Shown here: one piece after another, positions 56,122-64,000 of the stretch
Layout: each line of letters begins with the position of its first letter
Position numbering within the stretch: the stretch's first letter is position 1
DNA from: Oceanococcus sp. HetDA_MAG_MS8
Lineage (GTDB): Bacteria; Pseudomonadota; Gammaproteobacteria; Nevskiales; Oceanococcaceae
Direction: 5' to 3'
Assembly: GCA_019192445.1 (NCBI GenBank)
Contig: JAHCMK010000001.1
Coordinates: forward strand, 558,001 to 622,000
Length of the DNA stretch: 64,000 bases
Translations under genes and position numbers: made by a program
Notes under the pieces: generated by a model
The model's database searches: none
Told to the model about the DNA's origin: nothing
Seen by the model: only the letters and a program-made list of their open reading frames with translations

Positions 56122-58035
56122 ATGGCCAAGACCATCGGTATTGACCTCGGCACCACCAACAGCTGTGTGGCGCTACTTGACGGCGACACCCCTCGGGTGC
56201 TGGAAAACGCAGAAGGCGAGCGTACAACCCCATCCGTCATCGCCTTCACCGACGACTCAGAAACTTTGGTCGGTCGCCCAGCCAAGCGCCAAGCGGTGAC
56301 CAACCCCAAAAACACCTTGTTCGCGATCAAGCGCCTTATTGGTCGCCGCTTTGAAGACGATGTGGTGCAAAAGGACATCAAAATGGTGCCCTACAAAATC
56401 GTCAAGGCCGACAACGGTGATGCCTGGGTCGAAGTCAACGACAAGAAGATGTCGGCGCCGGAAGTGTCCGCGCAAATTCTGCGCAAGATGAAGCAGGCCG
56501 CCGAAGATTATCTGGGTGAAAAGGTCGACAGCGCCGTGATTACGGTGCCAGCTTACTTTAATGACTCCCAGCGCCAGGCCACAAAGGATGCGGGTCGCAT
56601 CGCTGGCCTCGAAGTCAAGCGCATCATCAATGAGCCCACGGCTGCGGCCTTGGCCTACGGATTGGATAAGGCCAAAGGCGATCGCAAGATCGCTGTTTAT
56701 GACCTTGGCGGCGGTACTTTCGACGTCTCCATTATCGAAATTGCCGATATTGATGGCGAGAAGCAGTTCGAAGTGTTGTCCACCAACGGGGATACCTTCC
56801 TCGGTGGTGAAGACTTCGACATGCGCGTCATCGAATACATCGCCGACGAGTTCAAAAAAGAGCAGGGCGTTGACTTGCGGGGAGACGCCTTGGCGATGCA
56901 GCGTCTCAAAGAAGCGGCGGAGAAAGCCAAGATTGAGTTGTCCTCAACCTCGCAAACGGAAATCAATCTGCCCTACATCACGGCCGATGCCTCAGGGCCC
57001 AAGCACCTGACACTGAAGCTGTCCCGTGCCAAGCTGGAGGCCTTGGTCGACGATTTGGTCCAACGCACGATCGAGCCTTGCAAAGTCGCCCTCAAAGACG
57101 CCGGCATGAGTGCGGGCGAAATTGATGAAGTGATTTTGGTGGGTGGGCAAACGCGCATGCCCAAAGTGCAGGATGCCGTCAAAAACTTCTTTGGCAAAGA
57201 CCCGCGTAAAGACGTCAACCCTGATGAGGCCGTGGCCGTAGGCGCCGCGATCCAAGGGGCGGTGCTGTCGGGCGATGTGAAGGACGTGCTGCTGCTTGAC
57301 GTCACTCCGTTGAGTCTGGGTATCGAAACTCTGGGCGGACGGATGACCAAGCTCATCGAGAAAAACACCACCATTCCCACCCGCAAAACCGAAACCTTCA
57401 CCACCGCTGAAGACAACCAAGGCGCGGTGACCGTACACGTGCTGCAAGGTGAGCGTGAGCAAGCTGGCGGCAACAAGAGCTTAGGAAAGTTCGATCTGAC
57501 CGGCATCCCTTCAGCACCACGTGGCACGCCACAGATTGAAGTGACCTTCGACATTGATGCCAATGGCATCTTGAATGTGTCGGCCAAAGACAAAGCCACT
57601 GGTAAAGAGCAGAAGATTGTCATTCAGGCTTCGTCCGGTCTATCCGATGACGAAATCGAAAAGATGGTCAAGGATGCCGAAGAGCATGCGGAAGAAGACC
57701 GTTTGTTCCGTGAGTTGGTCGATGCCAAGAATCAGGCCGAAGGCATGATCCACGGCGTGGAGAAGTCGCTGACTGACTTGGGCGACAAAGTCGAAGCTGG
57801 CGAGAAATCGGCGATCGAAGACGCGATCAAGGCGCTGCGTGAGGCCATGGAAGGTAGCGACAAAGAGGCCATCGACAGCAAGACGCAAGAGCTGGCGGCG
57901 GCCTCGGCGAAGTTAGCCGAAAAAGCCTACGCCGAGCAGGCTGCAGGCGGCGCCGAAGGTGAGGCCGCCCAGGCTGAGTCCGAAGATGTAGTCGACGCCG
58001 AGTTTGAAGAAGTCAAAGACGACGATAAGAAGTAA
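56122..58035 (+). CDS. dnaK: Chaperone DnaK (Hsp70)
   Basis: A 637-residue ATP-driven chaperone. ATPase signatures: GIDLGTTNS at the N-terminus, [15 protein letters not shown], and [14 protein letters not shown]. The substrate-binding domain begins near residue 390 with [14 protein letters not shown], and the C-terminus ends in an acidic lid tail. ATG 56122 has GGAG six bases upstream. It is followed by a long hairpin rather than directly by dnaJ. Confidence 0.98.
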   Translation: MAKTIGIDLGTTNSCVALLDGDTPRVLENAEGERTTPSVIAFTDDSETLVGRPAKRQAVTNPKNTLFAIKRLIGRRFEDDVVQKDIKMVPYKIVKADNGDAWVEVNDKKMSAPEVSAQILRKMKQAAEDYLGEKVDSAVITVPAYFNDSQRQATKDAGRIAGLEVKRIINEPTAAALAYGLDKAKGDRKIAVYDLGGGTFDVSIIEIADIDGEKQFEVLSTNGDTFLGGEDFDMRVIEYIADEFKKEQGVDLRGDALAMQRLKEAAEKAKIELSSTSQTEINLPYITADASGPKHLTLKLSRAKLEALVDDLVQRTIEPCKVALKDAGMSAGEIDEVILVGGQTRMPKVQDAVKNFFGKDPRKDVNPDEAVAVGAAIQGAVLSGDVKDVLLLDVTPLSLGIETLGGRMTKLIEKNTTIPTRKTETFTTAEDNQGAVTVHVLQGEREQAGGNKSLGKFDLTGIPSAPRGTPQIEVTFDIDANGILNVSAKDKATGKEQKIVIQASSGLSDDEIEKMVKDAEEHAEEDRLFRELVDAKNQAEGMIHGVEKSLTDLGDKVEAGEKSAIEDAIKALREAMEGSDKEAIDSKTQELAAASAKLAEKAYAEQAAGGAEGEAAQAESEDVVDAEFEEVKDDDKK

Positions 58036-58055
58036 GCTGAACACCGCTTGAGCCC

Positions 58056-58086
58056 GCGCTCCGGGGCGACAATCGCCCCGGAGCGC
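58056..58086 (+). other. Long perfect hairpin between dnaK and dnaJ
   Basis: A 14-bp stem GCGCTCCGGGGCGA / TCGCCCCGGAGCGC with a CAA loop. No T-run follows, so it may slow or process the transcript, setting the DnaK:DnaJ ratio. A second stem (AGGGCGCGA / TCGCGCCCT, 58148-58182) lies just before the dnaJ start. Confidence 0.65.
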
Positions 58087-58200
58087 ACGCCAAGCTAAGG
58101 CAGCATTCCTGCTAACGATGTCGCTCCACAGCGGCATGGTCCCAATCAGGGCGCGAGATGAGCACATTCATGGTCGCGCCCTTGTCATTGAATAGGCCCC

Positions 58201-59319
58201 ATGAGCAAACGCGACTATTACGAGGTTTTGGCTGTCGGCCGTGACGCCGACCTCGCCACCATCAAGAAAGCCTACCGGCGCTTGGCCATGAAGTACCATC
58301 CGGATCGCAATCCGGACGACGCGCAGGCCGAAGAGCGTTTCAAGGAAGCCTCCGAAGCTTACGAAGTGCTATCGGATGAACAAAAGCGTGAGGTGTATGA
58401 CCGCTACGGCCACGAAGGCCTGAAGGGTGCAGGCGGCGGAGGCGATGGTGGGTTTGGCGGCTTCGGCGACATCTTTGGTGATATTTTCTCGGACATTTTC
58501 ACCGGCGGTGCCCGGCGCGGCCCGCGGCGCGGTTCGGACTTACGCTACAACCTCAACATCTCCTTAGAAGATGCCGTACGCGGCACGGAAGTAGAGATCA
58601 AAATTCCGCAGGCCGTGGACTGCGACACCTGTGATGGCAGTGGCGCCAAGCCCGGCACCCAGCCCACAACCTGCCCCACCTGTAGAGGCGCAGGTCAGGT
58701 GCGCATCAACCAAGGTTTCCTGTCAGTGAGCCAAACCTGCCCGCAATGCCGTGGTCGGGGTCAGATCATTGAAGAGCCTTGTCCGGATTGTCGTGGTAGC
58801 GGCCAAAAGCGCAAGGACAAAACGCTTAAAGTCACCATTCCACCGGGTGTCGATACCGGCGATCGTATTCGCCTCTCCGGAGAAGGTGAGTTGGGTCAAT
58901 CCGGAGCCATGGCCGGGGATCTGTACGTCCAAATTGAAGTGGAACCCCATCACTTCTTTGAACGCCAAGACAACCATCTGTACTGCCAAGTGCCGGTAGA
59001 TATCGTGACGGCGGCATTGGGCGGCGAATTAGATGTCCCCACACTGGGCGGTAAAAGCACCCTGAAGATTCCCCCAGAAACGCAAAGCGGAGCGATCCTG
59101 CGCCTGCGCGGCGAAGGCGTCAAACCGGTTCGCGGTGGACCTCAAGGCGATCTTCTCTGTCAGATTAGTGTAGAGACTCCAGTGAACCTCAACCGCAAAC
59201 AACGTGAGTTGCTGCGCGCATTTGGGGAGTCTTTAGGTGGTCAAGACAACCCTCATAATCCGCAATCACGCTCCTGGTTCGACAAAGCCAAAGAGTTCAT
59301 TGAAGAGCACATGAAATGA
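58201..59319 (+). CDS. dnaJ: Chaperone protein DnaJ (Hsp40)
   Basis: A 372-residue type I J protein. J domain with HPD in YHPDRNPDD, Gly/Phe region, and four zinc motifs: [24 protein letters not shown] and CPDCRGSG. The C-terminal substrate-binding domain is normal. Its stop overlaps dapB by 4 bases, a frequent arrangement. Confidence 0.97.
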   Translation: MSKRDYYEVLAVGRDADLATIKKAYRRLAMKYHPDRNPDDAQAEERFKEASEAYEVLSDEQKREVYDRYGHEGLKGAGGGGDGGFGGFGDIFGDIFSDIFTGGARRGPRRGSDLRYNLNISLEDAVRGTEVEIKIPQAVDCDTCDGSGAKPGTQPTTCPTCRGAGQVRINQGFLSVSQTCPQCRGRGQIIEEPCPDCRGSGQKRKDKTLKVTIPPGVDTGDRIRLSGEGELGQSGAMAGDLYVQIEVEPHHFFERQDNHLYCQVPVDIVTAALGGELDVPTLGGKSTLKIPPETQSGAILRLRGEGVKPVRGGPQGDLLCQISVETPVNLNRKQRELLRAFGESLGGQDNPHNPQSRSWFDKAKEFIEEHMK

Positions 59320-60137
59320 CTGCACTAGCAATCGCCATCCACGGCGCTGGAGGCCGCATGGGCCGAGCTTTGGTCGGGCTCATTCTAGACAGCGACGCTC
59401 TGGATTTAGTCGCTGCCACCGAATCCGAAAGCTCCAGCGTACTGGGCCAAGACGCTGGGGCACTGGCCGGGCGCGCACCCTGCGGCGTGAGCGTACGTGC
59501 GGACTTGCCTGCGGCCTTTGCCAAAGCCGACGTTGTGGTGGATTTCACTCGCCCGGAGGGCACGCTAGACGCCCTTGAAGCGCTGACTCTCAAACCCAAA
59601 CCCCTGGTCACTGGGACCACCGGCATGAATCCCGCCCAGCAACAACGGCTAAACGATTACAGCCAACAGGCGGCCGTGGTTCAGGCGGCTAACTTCAGTA
59701 TCGGTGTGAATGTGTGTATTCGCCTTACCGAGCTCGCCGCCAAGGTTTTGGATCAGGATGCCGACATCGAGGTCATCGAGGCGCACCATCGGCACAAGGT
59801 AGACGCTCCCAGTGGGACCGCCCTAAGACTCGGCCGGGCCGCGGCTGAGGTCACAGGGCGCAGCTTAGACGCCGATGCCGTGTACTCTCGTGTAGGGCAA
59901 ACCGGCCCTCGACCACCACGCGCAATTGGCTTTTCGACCATACGCGCTGGCGACATTGTCGGTGACCATACGGTGCTACTTGCGTGTGAAGGAGAACAGG
60001 TGGAAATCCGTCACCGCGCCACCTCCAGAGCTAATTTTGCCCAAGGTGCTCTGCGTGCAGCGCGCTGGGCAACCCAACAATCCTCCGGACTCTATGACAT
60101 GCCAGATGTACTGGGTCTGGCCAATATTCAAGCCTAA
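59316..60137 (+). CDS. dapB: 4-hydroxy-tetrahydrodipicolinate reductase
   Basis: A 273-residue enzyme in lysine and diaminopimelate synthesis using NAD(P)H. N-terminal dinucleotide motif [13 protein letters not shown], substrate/catalytic block [19 protein letters not shown], and C-terminal [10 protein letters not shown]. Translationally coupled to dnaJ; the next gene follows after 12 bases. Confidence 0.96.
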   Translation: MTALAIAIHGAGGRMGRALVGLILDSDALDLVAATESESSSVLGQDAGALAGRAPCGVSVRADLPAAFAKADVVVDFTRPEGTLDALEALTLKPKPLVTGTTGMNPAQQQRLNDYSQQAAVVQAANFSIGVNVCIRLTELAAKVLDQDADIEVIEAHHRHKVDAPSGTALRLGRAAAEVTGRSLDADAVYSRVGQTGPRPPRAIGFSTIRAGDIVGDHTVLLACEGEQVEIRHRATSRANFAQGALRAARWATQQSSGLYDMPDVLGLANIQA

Positions 60138-60149
60138 GGACAAACCCTC

Positions 60150-60581
60150 ATGCGCCAATCACGAAGCGAACGCGATCCCGGCCTATGGACCTGCGAGCTA
60201 GACGTCCGCTGGGGCGACATGGACGCGCTCGGGCATATCAACAACTGCGAATATTTTCGCTATTCCGAAAGTGCCAGGCTGCGTTACTTTGAGGAGTTGT
60301 TTGGGGCGGGGGGCTCGGTCTTCGCTGAAGGCGAAGGCCCGATTCTGGCCGACATTGGCTGCGCATTCCATGAGCAGGTGGTTTACCCAGCGAAGCTCGA
60401 CATCGGCGTCGCTATTACCCGCGTCGGGCGCAGCTCCTTGGATTTGATCACCCCCATCTTTAGGGCGGGTGAAGCGCAGGCAGTAGCAGACGTGCGCGCG
60501 GTCTTGGTGTGGTTCGACTATGCCAAGCAAAAGCCCGCACCTGTGCCCGATGTGTTGCGTGCACAGCTCAAAAGTTCTTAA
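60150..60581 (+). CDS. Acyl-CoA thioesterase, hot-dog fold (4HBT/YbgC-like)
   Basis: A 143-residue hot-dog-fold enzyme. The 4HBT signature is VRWGDMDALGHINNCEYFRYSESAR, with the catalytic Asp. Later blocks include YPAKLDIGVAITRVGRSS. Likely hydrolyses acyl-CoA; substrate unknown. Follows dapB in the same direction. Confidence 0.85.
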   Translation: MRQSRSERDPGLWTCELDVRWGDMDALGHINNCEYFRYSESARLRYFEELFGAGGSVFAEGEGPILADIGCAFHEQVVYPAKLDIGVAITRVGRSSLDLITPIFRAGEAQAVADVRAVLVWFDYAKQKPAPVPDVLRAQLKSS

Positions 60582-60614
60582 CAGACCGTTTAACGATACG
60601 CAGGATACTGCTAA

Positions 60615-60648
60615 GGCTTCGGGGCTCATCTTGATGAGCCCCGAAGCC
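60615..60648. terminator. Large symmetric hairpin between convergent genes
   Basis: GGCTTCGGGGCTCATC / GATGAGCCCCGAAGCC pair over 16 bases with only TT between them (in practice a 4-6-base loop). It lies 34 bases after the thioesterase and 33 bases from the nitroreductase stop. No T-run, so a bidirectional terminator is likely but not certain. Confidence 0.6.
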
Positions 60649-60680
60649 AGATCATTAGCCAGCGCGTAGCAGCTGGCTGG

Positions 60681-62698
<2,018 letters not shown>

Positions 62699-62832
62699 CT
62701 AGGATACCGAAACCGTCTTCCAACGGCCGTCTGGCATTGTCCTGCGTCGACGGTAGAAGCAGCGCGCCTACAATCACTTTGCTTAGACTGGACAGCTCAA
62801 TCCTCCATCGTTTCGGCCAACCGCAACACATC

Positions 62833-63339
62833 ATGCCCACACTGACATTTCGCCAAGCCAGCTTATTTGGCTGGTTATTCCCTTTGCTGGCCATGGCCTG
62901 GGCCCTCTATCTCCAACATGGTCTGGAGCTCGAGCCCTGCCCAATGTGCGTCTTCCAACGCATCGCCATGATCAGCCTGGGTATGGTGTGGCTCACCGCC
63001 TGCGTGCATAACCCTGCAAACGCTGTGATGCGAGGCTTCTACGCGGCGGCGGGCGCGCTCGCGGCTGCCGTTGGCGCCGCCATTGCTGGCCGTCATGTAT
63101 GGCTGCAGGGGCTGCCGGAGGATCAGGTGCCGGCTTGTGGGCCCTCTTTGGACTACCTGCTAGACATTGCACCATGGCAAGAAGTTGTAGCGACCGTCCT
63201 GCGGGGGGACGGCAACTGCGCCATCATTGAAGCCTCATTCTTAGGCCTCTCGATTCCCGCCTGGACTCTCATCACCTTTCTCGGCCTGACCATCTTGAGT
63301 TTGGTCATTCCATTGATTGCCAAAACGGAGCACCTATGA
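62833..63339 (+). CDS. dsbB: Disulfide bond formation protein DsbB
   Basis: A 168-residue inner-membrane protein that reoxidises DsbA and passes electrons to quinone. Four hydrophobic helices; first redox pair Cys36/Cys39 (CPMC), second pair Cys102/Cys129 in the second periplasmic loop. ATG at 62833 was chosen; the frame extends back to 62677 but that part is not DsbB-like. Overlaps rraA by ATGA. Confidence 0.94.
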   Translation: MPTLTFRQASLFGWLFPLLAMAWALYLQHGLELEPCPMCVFQRIAMISLGMVWLTACVHNPANAVMRGFYAAAGALAAAVGAAIAGRHVWLQGLPEDQVPACGPSLDYLLDIAPWQEVVATVLRGDGNCAIIEASFLGLSIPAWTLITFLGLTILSLVIPLIAKTEHL

Positions 63340-63818
63340 CTCACGCCACCACCGATATCGCAGATGCGCTAGGCCAAGACGCCCAAGTCGCAGCGCCGAT
63401 TTTTCGTCACTTCGGCGGCCGCACCCGCTTTCATGGCCCGATCAAAACGCTCAAAGTTTTTGAAGACAACACCAAAGTTCGCGAGATCCTTGAAACACCG
63501 GGTGAGGGGCGAGTGTTGGTGGTAGACGGTGGCGCTTCTCCGCGCTGCGCCTTGGTTGGTGGAAACCTCGGCCAACTCGCTGTCGATAACGGGTGGGCAG
63601 GAATCGTCGTCTACGGCTATGTGCGTGATGCCGTGGAACTGGGAGCGCAAGCCGTGGGCGTGATGGCCATGGGCACCCATCCTCGAAAAAGCGTCAAGCG
63701 CAATAGCGGTGAGTTTGACGTGGATTTGAGTTTCGCAGATTTGCGAATTGGCCCTGGACACTGGCTTTATGCCGACGAGGACGGCATTGTGACAACAACC
63801 CAGGCCTATACCGGTTAA
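63336..63818 (+). CDS. rraA: Ribonuclease E activity regulator RraA
   Basis: A 160-residue protein of the RraA family, which lowers RNase E activity by binding it. The central block GGNLGQLAVDNGWAGIVVYGYVRD is typical, as are GPIKTLKVFEDN and the end LYADEDGIV. Starts inside the dsbB stop. Some family members act as aldolases, so the RNase E role is by similarity. Confidence 0.93.
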   Translation: MTHATTDIADALGQDAQVAAPIFRHFGGRTRFHGPIKTLKVFEDNTKVREILETPGEGRVLVVDGGASPRCALVGGNLGQLAVDNGWAGIVVYGYVRDAVELGAQAVGVMAMGTHPRKSVKRNSGEFDVDLSFADLRIGPGHWLYADEDGIVTTTQAYTG

Positions 63819-63878
63819 ACAGCGGCTTGCGCATGCGGGCAGGGGTCATGACGCGCATTAAGATGGAACTGGTGTCGC

Positions 63879-64000
63879 TTAAGGGCGCCACTGGCTCAGT
63901 CTCGCCACATTCGTAGGAGGCAGTCGAATCCACTGTCCCAGGGCGAGGGAACCAAGCTCTAATGGTCCAACACGCGTCCGAATCAGACGCAGGGTAGGGT
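63879..64000 (-). CDS. RNA pseudouridine synthase, RsuA family, C-terminal end only
   Basis: Partial gene running off the right edge. The last 39 visible codons read TLRLIRTRVGPLELGSLALG and then QWIRLPPTNVARL, ending in TAA at 63879-63881. This is the C-terminal pattern of RsuA/RluB/RluE-type enzymes (R-x-R-x-GP-x-x-LG-x-L-x-x-GQW). The catalytic Asp region lies outside the window, so the target RNA cannot be told. Confidence 0.78.
   Translation of the reverse strand, partial: PTLRLIRTRVGPLELGSLALGQWIRLPPTNVARLSQWRP

Overview
This 64 kb window looks like a stable chromosomal segment of a gammaproteobacterium with roughly 57% GC. The Xanthomonadales/Nevskiales side of the class seems most likely. 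This rests on gene content and order: tesA next to a YbbA/YbbP-type ABC pair, carA-carB-greA, rlmE-ftsH, smpB-rnfH-bamE-fur-recN-nadK, hrcA-grpE-dnaK-dnaJ-dapB and dsbB-rraA. No phage, plasmid, CRISPR, rRNA or ordinary tRNA gene was seen. The taxonomic call is inference and a betaproteobacterium is not formally excluded.

Layout. 0-3.7 kb: ABC exporter pair (minus) divergent from tesA, with overlapping 5' ends. 4-6.7 kb: two tandem secreted paralogues with GlyGly-CTERM-like tails and an almost identical N-terminal block. 6.8-12.2 kb: dusB, RND adaptor and RND pump in one overlapping minus-strand operon. 12.3-21.6 kb: a compact plus-strand operon carA-carB-greA-bioA-rlmE-ftsH, then hslR. 21.8-27.7 kb: a sensor kinase, an outer-membrane barrel with a small periplasmic binding protein, a DMT transporter, a single-domain response regulator and a DUF423 protein. 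27.7-36 kb: valS, a beta-propeller lipoprotein, a periplasmic protein of unknown family, and a membrane protein plus K+ channel pair whose stop codon lies in a MITE-like repeat. 36-43.5 kb: cbpA, two small unknown membrane-anchored proteins, mnmC, two GST-fold genes and malate synthase G. 43.8-47.4 kb: branched-chain 2-oxoacid dehydrogenase E1alpha, E1beta and E2. 47.7-48.5 kb: ssrA and a second MITE-like repeat. 48.5-64 kb: smpB, a LeuT-like membrane protein, rnfH, bamE, fur, recN, nadK, hrcA-grpE-dnaK-dnaJ-dapB, a thioesterase, a nitroreductase, purB, dsbB, rraA and the 3' end of an RsuA-family pseudouridine synthase.

The most notable item is ssrA at about 47.77-48.01 kb. It is circularly permuted. 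The T-arm and CCA end come first, then four bases, then the 5' acceptor strand, D-loop, a pseudoknot and a tag frame coding ANDDNFEVALAA. The acceptor stem keeps the G3-U70 wobble of alanine tRNAs, but the T-loop is not the usual TTCRANY. Permuted (two-piece) tmRNA is known from Alphaproteobacteria, some Cyanobacteria and some Betaproteobacteria. In a gammaproteobacterial gene context it deserves a close look. smpB lies just beyond it, separated by the second MITE-like element.

How the genes work together: much of the window is translation and protein quality control (ssrA/smpB, ftsH, hslR, rlmE, dusB, mnmC, valS, dnaK system, hrcA). The rest is envelope biogenesis and transport, redox folding (dsbB), and central metabolism (pyrimidine/arginine precursor, biotin, purine, lysine, glyoxylate, branched-chain amino acid breakdown).
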